Shown here piece after piece: positions 8,603-15,908 of a DNA stretch of 19,655 nucleotides (the stretch's first letter is position 1; each line of letters starts with the position of its first letter). The stretch covers positions 1-19,655 of the forward strand of contig CAMFPD010000016.1 of NCBI GenBank assembly GCA_945971355.1. Direction: 5' to 3'. Made by a program: the position numbers and the translations under genes. A model generated the notes under the pieces. That model was not told where the DNA came from. It did not search any database and was given only the letters and a program-made list of their open reading frames with translations. This DNA comes from an uncultured Lachnobacterium sp. (GTDB lineage: Bacteria; Bacillota; Clostridia; Lachnospirales; Lachnospiraceae).

Positions 8603-8631
8603 TTGATGATGTGTAATATGTACGATATTTA
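8603..8631 (+). promoter_or_regulatory. Possible promoter for the acyl/lipoyl gene run
   Basis: TTGATG (8603-8608) and TATTTA (8626-8631) stand 17 nt apart, 25 nt before the deacetylase ATG. Both boxes match the consensus only partly, and no terminator is visible after legF, so the ten downstream genes may equally be read from the legionaminic operon. Confidence 0.3.
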
Positions 8632-8655
8632 TTGGAATTTACATAGGAGAGAAAA

Positions 8656-9609
8656 ATGAATAAATTATATATATCCATGTATCATTATACAAGAGATTTA
8701 AAACATAGCAGATATCCTGAAATTAAAGGGTTAGACAGTTCTTTGTTTAGGCAACAAATTGAGTATATGAAGAATAACTTTAATATTGTGACGATGGAAC
8801 AGGTTATTGATGCAGTTGAGGGAAAGGTTGAACTGCCAGAGAAAGCACTTTTACTCACGTTTGATGATGGATATGTTGATAATTATACCGTTGCATTTCC
8901 TATTCTTGAAGAATTTGGGGTACAAGGGTCATTTTTTATACCTGGAAAAACATTCACAACACATCAGCTTTTAGATGTAAATAAAGTGCACTATATTTTA
9001 GCAAGCGCAGATATCAATAAACTTGTTGAGGATGTAAAAAGTCAAATGAATTATTATCGTGGAAATGAATTTGACTATACACCTACAGAACAACTTTTTT
9101 CTGAGTATGCAGTGGCTAATCGCTTTGACAGTAAGGAAACAATTTTTGTGAAACGAATGCTTCAGACAGTGCTTCCAGAAAAACTTAGGAATACTATTTC
9201 AAGCAATTTATTTGAGAAATATGTGGGTGTAACGGAGGAACAATTGGCACATGAATTGTATATGTCAGAAGAACAAATTAGAACAATGAAGCGGCATGGT
9301 ATGCATATCGGTTGTCATGGATACGATCACTATTGGTTGGGGAACCTCGCGCCAGAGCAGATGCGGCAAGATATTTCCATGGCATTGGATACTATAGATG
9401 AGTTTATTGACCGAAAACATTGGGTTATGAATTATCCTTATGGAAACTATAATTCAGATGTTCTAGAGTATATTAAGAGCCAGGGGGCTTGTGTTGGTTT
9501 AACCACAGAGGTACGTGTAGCAAAGTTAGGTGATGATAATGCATTAGAACTTCCAAGATTGGATTGTAATGATTTTCCACCTAAGAGCGAGAATTATAAA
9601 GAAAAATAA
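8656..9609 (+). CDS. NodB-type polysaccharide deacetylase
   Basis: 317 residues. The NodB fold is shown by LLTFDDGYVDN (about 66-76; catalytic and metal aspartates D70, D71), by HGYDH (about 221-225; the HxxxH zinc pair), and by NYPYGNYN further on, corresponding to the R/YPYG motif 4. About 120 residues separate motifs 1 and 2, longer than in simple NodB enzymes. No signal peptide or membrane segment is seen, so it probably acts in the cytosol on a nucleotide- or lipid-linked sugar rather than on finished wall polymer. The ribosome site is ATAGGAGAG. It heads a ten-gene run, and its 3' end is 13 nt from a GNAT-like gene, which suggests removal of an N-acetyl group and re-acylation with another acyl chain. 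The substrate is unknown. Confidence 0.75.
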   Translation: MNKLYISMYHYTRDLKHSRYPEIKGLDSSLFRQQIEYMKNNFNIVTMEQVIDAVEGKVELPEKALLLTFDDGYVDNYTVAFPILEEFGVQGSFFIPGKTFTTHQLLDVNKVHYILASADINKLVEDVKSQMNYYRGNEFDYTPTEQLFSEYAVANRFDSKETIFVKRMLQTVLPEKLRNTISSNLFEKYVGVTEEQLAHELYMSEEQIRTMKRHGMHIGCHGYDHYWLGNLAPEQMRQDISMALDTIDEFIDRKHWVMNYPYGNYNSDVLEYIKSQGACVGLTTEVRVAKLGDDNALELPRLDCNDFPPKSENYKEK

Positions 9610-9622
9610 GAGGGGTTTACAT

Positions 9623-10594
9623 ATGATATGTTTTGCAGAAATGGACGATATTGACGAAATAATGTCATTTATAGACAAAGAATGGAGAAAAGACCATATT
9701 TTAGCAAGGGATAGAGCTTTCTTTGAATATATGTATGTTTTAGAGGATAGAGTATGTTTCGTAGTATCAAAAGATGAAGAAAAATTATCCATTGACGGTA
9801 TATTAGGTTTTGTGCCATATGATAAAAATATGAAACAACTCTCTTTGACGGTTTGGAAAGCGTTAAGTTCGGCTAATGGGATGATAGGTATGGGATTGCT
9901 TAATTATCTTATTAAAGAATTAAAACCTGATGTCGTGTCTTCACCGGGAATAAATCCTAAAACAACAATTCCATTATACAAGTTTCTGAAATACGAAACT
10001 GGTAAAATGAAGCATTTTTACAGATTGTCACCGAGGAAAGAGTACAAGATTGCACTTGTACAAGATGACTTTGTGAGAGAGTGTAATTCAGATAAAGCAG
10101 AAAAAATAATTAAGCTTTCTAATTATGACGACTTTAAAAAGTTTAAGGTGGCATATGCAGACAATGCATTGAAAAAAGAAGACTGGTATCTTAAAAAAAG
10201 ATATTTTGACCATCCAGTATATAAGTATGAAGTGTTTGGAGTTGTCGGTGAAGAAAGTAAATTAGTTATCATTGCTAGAGAACAGCTAGCTAATGAAAGT
10301 AAATGTATAAGAATTGTTGATCTTATAGGAGATTTCTCATTGTTGTATAAGTTTACAGAGTATTTTGATGAGTATATGTCAGATAATGCGTATGAGTATA
10401 TTGATTGTTACTTCACTGGCATTGATAGTGAGGTGTTCTTTGATGCTGGGTGGGAGAATAGAGAGGAAAGAAATATTGTGATTCCAAACTATTTTGCTCC
10501 ATTTGAACAGAAGAATATAGATATGTACTACAGCACTAACCCAGCTGGAATGGTAATACTTCGTGGGGATAGTGATCAGGATAGACCTAATTAA
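9623..10594 (+). CDS. GNAT-like protein of glycan loci, putative sugar acyltransferase
   Basis: The ATG at 9623 (AAGAGGGG at 9607-9614 in front) gives 323 residues. A longer frame from 9569 would overlap the deacetylase and is unlikely. The N-terminal part (about 1-130) reads like an acetyltransferase fold, with a VVSKDEE.....GILGFVPYD beta region and GMGLLNYLIKEL resembling the CoA/phosphopantetheine-binding helix. The second half repeats a similar alpha/beta pattern. The C-terminus ends in GDSDQDRPN, a tail I recall from uncharacterised proteins of polysaccharide loci. No experimentally defined family was recognised with certainty. Given the ACP and FkbH genes directly downstream, an acyl transfer from ACP or CoA to an amino sugar is the best guess. 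Confidence 0.5.
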   Translation: MICFAEMDDIDEIMSFIDKEWRKDHILARDRAFFEYMYVLEDRVCFVVSKDEEKLSIDGILGFVPYDKNMKQLSLTVWKALSSANGMIGMGLLNYLIKELKPDVVSSPGINPKTTIPLYKFLKYETGKMKHFYRLSPRKEYKIALVQDDFVRECNSDKAEKIIKLSNYDDFKKFKVAYADNALKKEDWYLKKRYFDHPVYKYEVFGVVGEESKLVIIAREQLANESKCIRIVDLIGDFSLLYKFTEYFDEYMSDNAYEYIDCYFTGIDSEVFFDAGWENREERNIVIPNYFAPFEQKNIDMYYSTNPAGMVILRGDSDQDRPN

Positions 10595-10604
10595 GGAAGG
10601 TATT

Positions 10605-12329
10605 ATGTATAGTTTTAAAGAATTGCGTAAAGCAGTAAAATTAAATATTGATGGAAAAAAGATTACTATTGCGGTATTAGGAAATTGTGCAACACAATTT
10701 TTTTCATTGGCTATTGAAGGTGCAGCTAAATTAGCGGAGGTAAATTTATCTGTAGTAGATATTGATTATAATCAGATTGATGCACAACTTTTAGACGTGG
10801 ATTCTGAAACTTATAAGTGTGAGCCAAATGTTATTTTGCTGTGGCTTGCTACAGAGAAGTTATATGAAGAGTTTTTGGATTCGACGATTGATGAAAGAAG
10901 TTCTTTTGCAGATATTTATATAAAAAAGATAAAGCAATATTGGAATTGCATTCAGAGAAATAGCACTGCTCAAGTGATTCAGTTTAACTTTACAGAAATA
11001 AACGATAATTCTTTAGGTAATTATTCATGCAAGGTTGATACTACATTTGTTTATCAGATGAGGAAACTGAATTGGCTTTTGGAAGAGGCAATGCATGAAA
11101 ATTGTAATGTATTTCCGGTGGATATAAAGTCTATTCAGATTAGGCTTGGTCAGAGCGCATTTTATGATTCAACATTTTATTATAATGCTAAGATGAGTGT
11201 TTCAACAAAAGCATTGCCTTACATAGCCGAATCTGTTGTTTCGGTTATAAAAGCCCTGAATGGGAAAATTAAGAAATGTATTGTCCTTGATTTAGATAAT
11301 ACTCTTTGGGGAGGAGTAATAGGTGATGACGGAATAAATAATATTGAAATTGGTGAATTAGGAAGAGGACATGCCTATACAAATTTTCAGCGATGGCTTA
11401 AACAACTTAAGGAATGTGGAATTATTCTTGCAGTATGTAGCAAGAACAACGAGGAAACGGCAAAAGAACCTTTTCTTAAACATGATGAAATGATATTGCA
11501 TTTAGACGATTTTTCTGTTTTTGTTGCAAACTGGGATGATAAAGCATCTAATATTCGCACAATCCAAGAAACTCTAAATATAGGTATGGACTCTATGGTA
11601 TTTATAGATGATAATCCGTTTGAGAGAAATTTGGTTAGAGAGTTGATTCCTGATATTGAAGTGCCTGAATTGCCTGAGGATCCAGCACAGTATTTAGAGT
11701 TTTTGCAGAATTCTAACTTGTTTGAAACGGCTTCCTTTATTGGCAAAGCGTCAGATAGAACAAAATTGTATCAAGCAGAGTTTGAAAGAAAAAGAGCAGA
11801 AAATTCTTATGATACTATAGATGAGTATTTACAGAGCCTTGAAATGATGGGGCAAGCAAAGCCATTCGAGGAGTCTAGATTTTCAAGAATAGCTCAACTT
11901 ACACAGAGATCCAATCAGTTTAATTTGAGAACAATACGATATACGGAGGATGATATAAGAAAAATATCTTTGAACCCTGAATATGTAACATTGTTTTATA
12001 CATTAAAGGATAAGTATGGAGATCATGGCCTTGTAGGTGTTGTTATTTTAAGGAAAATGGATGAGTCGACATTATTCATTGATACATGGCTCATGAGTTG
12101 TAGGGTTCTTAAAAGAGGAATGGAAGAATTTGTTATCAATAAGATAATAGAAGTGGCAAAGGATAAAGGATTTTCAAAAATATATGCTGAATACATTGCA
12201 ACAAATAAAAATATGATGGTAAGAAATATTTATTCCCAAATGGGTTTTGTAGAGTATGAACCAGAAAAATACGTTATAGAATTGAAAGATTATATTACTA
12301 AAAAAACATATATACAGGAGGAAAAATAG
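10605..12329 (+). CDS. FkbH-type HAD-IIIC protein with C-terminal GNAT domain
   Basis: I chose the ATG at 10605 (AAGGAAGG at 10593-10600), giving 574 residues; an upstream frame from 10563 overlaps the previous gene. There are three parts: an N-terminal SGNH-like region beginning around VLGNCATQFFS; a HAD domain with DLDNTLWGG (D229, D231, T233), VCSKNNEETA, and VFIDDNPFER (D335, D336); and a C-terminal GNAT-like region (about 420-560). FkbH proteins of polyketide pathways take 1,3-bisphosphoglycerate, remove phosphate and load a D-glyceryl unit on an acyl carrier protein. An ACP gene follows 3 nt later, which supports that chemistry here. FkbH homologues in surface-glycan loci are mostly uncharacterised, so glycerate as the cargo is an inference. 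Confidence 0.83.
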   Translation: MYSFKELRKAVKLNIDGKKITIAVLGNCATQFFSLAIEGAAKLAEVNLSVVDIDYNQIDAQLLDVDSETYKCEPNVILLWLATEKLYEEFLDSTIDERSSFADIYIKKIKQYWNCIQRNSTAQVIQFNFTEINDNSLGNYSCKVDTTFVYQMRKLNWLLEEAMHENCNVFPVDIKSIQIRLGQSAFYDSTFYYNAKMSVSTKALPYIAESVVSVIKALNGKIKKCIVLDLDNTLWGGVIGDDGINNIEIGELGRGHAYTNFQRWLKQLKECGIILAVCSKNNEETAKEPFLKHDEMILHLDDFSVFVANWDDKASNIRTIQETLNIGMDSMVFIDDNPFERNLVRELIPDIEVPELPEDPAQYLEFLQNSNLFETASFIGKASDRTKLYQAEFERKRAENSYDTIDEYLQSLEMMGQAKPFEESRFSRIAQLTQRSNQFNLRTIRYTEDDIRKISLNPEYVTLFYTLKDKYGDHGLVGVVILRKMDESTLFIDTWLMSCRVLKRGMEEFVINKIIEVAKDKGFSKIYAEYIATNKNMMVRNIYSQMGFVEYEPEKYVIELKDYITKKTYIQEEK

Positions 12330-12332
12330 GCC

Positions 12333-12578
12333 ATGGAGAGAAATGAAATTTATAATAAGGTTGTTGAGGTTTGCAAGGATGTTTTTGGAAATGATGAGTT
12401 AGTGCTGAATGAGAAATCATGTGCTGCAAATGTCGAGGAATGGGATAGTTTGACATATTTGAGTATTATTAGTGATATAGAGGATGAATTTGAAATCAAG
12501 TTTTCTTTGGATGAGATAACAAATGTTAAAAATCTTGGTGAGCTGGTAGTTGCGGTTATGAATCATATTGAAGCATAG
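12333..12578 (+). CDS. Acyl carrier protein
   Basis: 81 residues, acidic, with the phosphopantetheine attachment motif WDSLTYL (Ser39) in a four-helix ACP pattern. The strong CAGGAGG site (about 12315-12321) lies inside the end of the FkbH gene. The DSLT rather than DSLD/DSLE sequence is common in dedicated ACPs of FkbH and glycan clusters, unlike fatty-acid AcpP. It presumably carries the acyl group set on it by the FkbH protein. No holo-ACP synthase is in the window, so priming must come from elsewhere in the genome. Confidence 0.88.
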   Translation: MERNEIYNKVVEVCKDVFGNDELVLNEKSCAANVEEWDSLTYLSIISDIEDEFEIKFSLDEITNVKNLGELVVAVMNHIEA

Positions 12579-12590
12579 AGGTAAAATGTT

Positions 12591-12956
12591 ATGATGGAGA
12601 AAAAATATTCAAAAAAACATTTGTGGATGTGCATTGATGGTAATAAGGCAAAAATTGGTATTACAGATTATGCACAGAATAAATTGGGGAATATCTTGTT
12701 TTTGAATCTGCCAGATTGTGACGATGAAATTGTTAAAGGCCAAGCGTTTGGAGATATTGAGAGTGTAAAGACGGTTTCGGATTTGATAGCTCCGGTGTCA
12801 GGAAAGGTTTTGGCAATAAATGAAGAATTAATCGACGAACCAGAACAAATAAATGAAGACCCATATTTAGCGTGGTTAATAGAAATAGAACTTGAAGAAA
12901 ATGAAGAGAACCTTATGGATGAAAATCAATATGAGGAATATATAAAAGAATTATGA
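12591..12956 (+). CDS. gcvH: GcvH-like lipoyl carrier protein
   Basis: 121 residues. The sequence follows glycine-cleavage H protein: KKHLWMCIDGNKAKIGITDYAQNKLG at the start, then GDIESVKTVSDLIAPVSGKV with the lipoylation lysine K60, and the EDPYLAWLIEIE strand. The C-terminus is an extra very acidic tail (about residues 100-121). No GcvT or GcvP is present; instead the neighbours are a dihydrolipoamide dehydrogenase and a lipoate ligase. It is therefore more likely a dedicated lipoyl arm for the surrounding pathway than part of glycine cleavage. Comparable stand-alone lipoyl GcvH-L proteins are known from sirtuin-macrodomain (SirTM) operons. ATG at 12591 or 12594; AGAGGT at 12577-12582 favours 12591. 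Confidence 0.85.
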   Translation: MMEKKYSKKHLWMCIDGNKAKIGITDYAQNKLGNILFLNLPDCDDEIVKGQAFGDIESVKTVSDLIAPVSGKVLAINEELIDEPEQINEDPYLAWLIEIELEENEENLMDENQYEEYIKEL

Positions 12957-14251
12957 TATATGATTTAGGAATTGTTGGTGGTGGACCGGCTGGGTATTCG
13001 GCAGCATTGGAAGCAATTAAATGTGGCCTGTCAGTCATTCTTTTTGAAAAAGAGAATTTGGGAGGGACATGCCTTAACAGGGGGTGTGTACCAACCAAAT
13101 TTTTGGCAAATATTGCAGAAGGTTATAGTGAAATTACTAATCTCAAAAGGTATGGTGTGGAGTGTGCATCGGTGACTGTTGATTATGCTGTGACCAAAAG
13201 AAAAATGGATGATACGGTTAGTCTGCTTAGAGATGGTCTTGAGAAACTATTGAGAGCGAATGACATTACAATAATTGAGGGGGATGCTCAGGCACATAAA
13301 GATGGTTTGATTGTTTGTGGTGGGGCAGAATATAAGGTTAAGGACATTTTGTTATGTACGGGATCAACACAGGCAGAGCCAATTATTAATGGTGCGATTT
13401 CAAGTGATGATTTGTTAGCATTGTCTGATATTCCACAGTCGATTCTAGTTATTGGTGGAGGAGTAATTGCTGTTGAATTTGCAAGCATTCTAAATAAATT
13501 AGGCTGTGATGTGACAATAGCTATTCGCGGTGAAAGAATTCTGCGAAAGTGGGATAAAGAAATTGCGGTTGGAGTAACACAACAATTTAAGAGAGATGGA
13601 ATTCATATATTAACACGTTGTCAGTTTGATAATCTTGAAGCTGAAAATTATGATGTAATTTTGTCTGCCATTGGAAGGATACCTTCAAATAATTGTATAA
13701 ATGATTTGGGGATAGAATGCGATGCTGTAGGTGGTATTATAGTGGATGAATTTGGAATGACCAATATTGATCACGTATATGCTGCTGGAGATGTCATTTC
13801 AGGTGGTCGTATGCTTGCGCATACGGCTATGGAGCAAGGAAAAAATATTGTTAGGAAAATAGCTGGTAAAAAGTGTACTAAATCAGTTGTTGTTGAGTGC
13901 ATCTATATATCTCCTGAGATCGCAAGCGTTGGGCTTACTGAGAAGGATGCAAAAGAACAGGGGATAAATGTGGTTTGTGGCAAGGTTAATATGAATTCAA
14001 ATGCCAGGACTTGTATATCTACACAAAACAGATGCTTTATAAAACTTGTCGTAGATGCAACGTCACATTTTTTAATTGGTGCACAGCTTATGTGTGAGAG
14101 AGCCAGTGATATTGCAAGTGAACTTTTAGTAGTGATAAATAATTATATCACAATTGATAAATATAAGGAGTCGTTACATCCACATCCGAGTTATTCGGAA
14201 GCAATTGTTGATGCGATAGATGTGACATTAAAAAAAATAAATGAAGTATAA
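12953..14251 (+). CDS. lpdA: Dihydrolipoamide dehydrogenase-like flavoprotein, NADPH-type fingerprint
   Basis: 432 residues, slightly shorter than typical E3 (about 460-475). FAD binding is GIVGGGPAG near the N-terminus. The redox disulfide is GGTCLNRGCVPTK (C40, C45), YAAGD is the second FAD motif, and HPHPSYSEA gives the catalytic His-Glu pair of the partner subunit. The pyridine-nucleotide site reads GGGVIAVEFA (168-177) followed by IRGERILRKWD with R192 and R198. Aligned without gaps to glutathione reductase, A173, R192 and R198 fall on the residues that select NADPH, whereas NAD-dependent E3 has Gly, an acidic residue and non-basic residues there. It should reduce the lipoyl arm of the preceding protein using NADPH, or run the reverse. 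It overlaps the upstream stop by ATGA. Confidence 0.86.
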   Translation: MIYDLGIVGGGPAGYSAALEAIKCGLSVILFEKENLGGTCLNRGCVPTKFLANIAEGYSEITNLKRYGVECASVTVDYAVTKRKMDDTVSLLRDGLEKLLRANDITIIEGDAQAHKDGLIVCGGAEYKVKDILLCTGSTQAEPIINGAISSDDLLALSDIPQSILVIGGGVIAVEFASILNKLGCDVTIAIRGERILRKWDKEIAVGVTQQFKRDGIHILTRCQFDNLEAENYDVILSAIGRIPSNNCINDLGIECDAVGGIIVDEFGMTNIDHVYAAGDVISGGRMLAHTAMEQGKNIVRKIAGKKCTKSVVVECIYISPEIASVGLTEKDAKEQGINVVCGKVNMNSNARTCISTQNRCFIKLVVDATSHFLIGAQLMCERASDIASELLVVINNYITIDKYKESLHPHPSYSEAIVDAIDVTLKKINEV

Positions 14252-14945
14252 ACATTATATCTCGAAGACAAAGGATCCATATATGAATTTGGCAATTGAG
14301 CAAGATTTGTTTAGATATGCAGAGTATGGTACTACTATTGTTTATATATGGCAAAATAAGAACACGATTGTCATAGGAAAAAATCAAAATGTCTTTTCAG
14401 AGTGTAAAGCAGATGAATTTGTACGGGAAGGCGGTAAGATTGCTAGAAGGATGTCTGGTGGTGGAGCTGTGTATCATGATGATGGCAATTTAAATTATTC
14501 ATTAATAAATATTGAGGATGATACTGAGAAAAGAGAGTATTGGGAAGTTATCCAAAAAATGATGAAGTCTATAGATCTGGAGTGTTGTTATAATGGTAGA
14601 AATGATTTGATGCTAAATGGGCGAAAATTTAGTGGCAATGCTTTCTATGATAATGGTGAGGTTTTGTGCCAGCATGGGACAATTCTTGTTGATGCTGATA
14701 TAAATAGAATGAATTACCTTCTCACCCCGGATTCGAATAAACTTGAACGAAATCGGGTGAGAAGTGTCGCATCAAGAGTTATTAATTTGTCAGAATGTGT
14801 AGATGGGATTACTGTTGAAGAAATGAAATTATCTTTGATACGAGCCATTGAATCAGAATGTATAAACTATGCGCCAGATCAGAGCCATATTGCTGAATTA
14901 TATGATTTGTTCTCGAGCGAAAAATGGATATATGGAGAAACTTGA
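14241..14945 (+). CDS. lplA: Lipoate-protein ligase, short form
   Basis: 234 residues, the large catalytic domain only. RRMSGGGAVYHDDGNLNYS (69-87) is the lipoate/ATP-binding loop and K129 in NGRKFSGNA matches the catalytic lysine of E. coli LplA (DRKVSGSA). SVASRVINLSE corresponds to the SVRSRV segment. The C-terminal accessory domain of about 100 residues found in LplA is absent. The enzyme may need a partner subunit, act as a lipoyl transferase, or be like the LplA2 of SirTM operons. The likely target is K60 of the GcvH-like protein two genes upstream. The ATG lies 11 nt inside the dehydrogenase gene and has no good ribosome site, so it probably depends on translational coupling. Confidence 0.87.
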   Translation: MKYKHYISKTKDPYMNLAIEQDLFRYAEYGTTIVYIWQNKNTIVIGKNQNVFSECKADEFVREGGKIARRMSGGGAVYHDDGNLNYSLINIEDDTEKREYWEVIQKMMKSIDLECCYNGRNDLMLNGRKFSGNAFYDNGEVLCQHGTILVDADINRMNYLLTPDSNKLERNRVRSVASRVINLSECVDGITVEEMKLSLIRAIESECINYAPDQSHIAELYDLFSSEKWIYGET

Positions 14946-14946
14946 T

Positions 14947-15897
14947 ATGAAGATATTATCAATGTCTGGATTTGTTCCAGAAGAAATTTGTGATACAGTA
15001 CGGTTTAGTGGGTATACAGGTGAACGGAATATTACGCATTTTTGTGGTTATGCAAATGATTTCATTTCACAAGTTATGTTAGATGATTCAATTGATGGAG
15101 CTATTTTTCCCAGAAGTTGTGATAGTACTAGAATAATACCAAGTTATTTGAAGGGAAGCTCAAAATTTCAATATCAGTTGAAGGTACCTGCAAGAAGTGA
15201 TGATTATGCTATTGAATATTTTGCTATGCAACTTAAACAGTTAAGAGTGGCTATAGAGGAATATTATCACGAAGAATTAGGTGATATTTCTAATAGGATT
15301 GAAATGGTAAATTGCAGGAATGAAATAATTGGTTCTTATTACGAAAAACTTGATCGAATATCGTATAAGGATTATATTGATGCGATTCATGAAGAGCTAT
15401 CTGTAGCACTACACGAAAGTAAACATGATGAATTGAATAGAATTGAAGTAACAAATCCTACATACAAGCATCGAGTTTATCTGATAGGATCATTCCTCGC
15501 AAATACGGATATTATTCGAAAGATTGAAGGCTGTGGACTCAAAATAGTTGGGGATAATCTTCCAGAATCAGGAAGAATTCAAAACAGCATTGTGGAGTCT
15601 TTCGACGAAGATGTATATGCAGCTATTTCGCGAAAAGTTTTATCCAGAAGACTTTCTCCTACGCAAAATAATTTCAGCAAAATTATCTCGTTTGATGTTA
15701 ATGAAATGTGTAAATTGCATGCGGAAGGAGTAATATTTGTTTCACAGAAATATTGTGAGCCGTATGATTACCTGTATTCTGTTTACAAAAAGAAATTGGA
15801 TGAACTGCATATACCAGTGTTGCATTTATCTCTTTCAAATTCGGAAGATCTGAGTAAGGCAAAACTTATGATAGAAGCGTTTGCGGATACCTTGTAG
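14947..15897 (+). CDS. 2-Hydroxyacyl-CoA dehydratase/BcrC-type Fe-S subunit A
   Basis: The ATG at 14947 is 1 nt after the lplA stop and has GGAGA at 14934-14938; ATGs at 14869 and 14932 lie inside lplA. The 317-residue product has the HgdB/BcrC/FldC layout of Fe-S ligands: C33 in HFCGYANDF, C58 in PRSCDSTR, and C270 in KYCEPYDY. The spacing (Cys-24-Cys-about 211-Cys) fits three cysteines holding one [4Fe-4S] cluster. In known systems two such subunits perform a ketyl-radical dehydration of 2-hydroxyacyl-CoA, or Birch-type reduction in benzoyl-CoA reductase, after one-electron activation by an ATPase. The real substrate here is unknown and could be ACP- or lipoyl-bound rather than CoA-bound. 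Confidence 0.8.
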   Translation: MKILSMSGFVPEEICDTVRFSGYTGERNITHFCGYANDFISQVMLDDSIDGAIFPRSCDSTRIIPSYLKGSSKFQYQLKVPARSDDYAIEYFAMQLKQLRVAIEEYYHEELGDISNRIEMVNCRNEIIGSYYEKLDRISYKDYIDAIHEELSVALHESKHDELNRIEVTNPTYKHRVYLIGSFLANTDIIRKIEGCGLKIVGDNLPESGRIQNSIVESFDEDVYAAISRKVLSRRLSPTQNNFSKIISFDVNEMCKLHAEGVIFVSQKYCEPYDYLYSVYKKKLDELHIPVLHLSLSNSEDLSKAKLMIEAFADTL

Positions 15898-15908
15898 AGG
15901 AGTTGAAA

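Noticed and set aside
9569..9622. N-terminal extension of the GNAT-like protein into the deacetylase gene
   Set aside because: The extension overlaps conserved deacetylase codons, while the ATG at 9623 has a good ribosome site and a sensible start.
12591..14251. Reading the GcvH-like and Lpd-like genes as part of a glycine cleavage operon
   Set aside because: No GcvT or GcvP sequence is present in the window, and both flanks belong to acyl-carrier and dehydratase functions.
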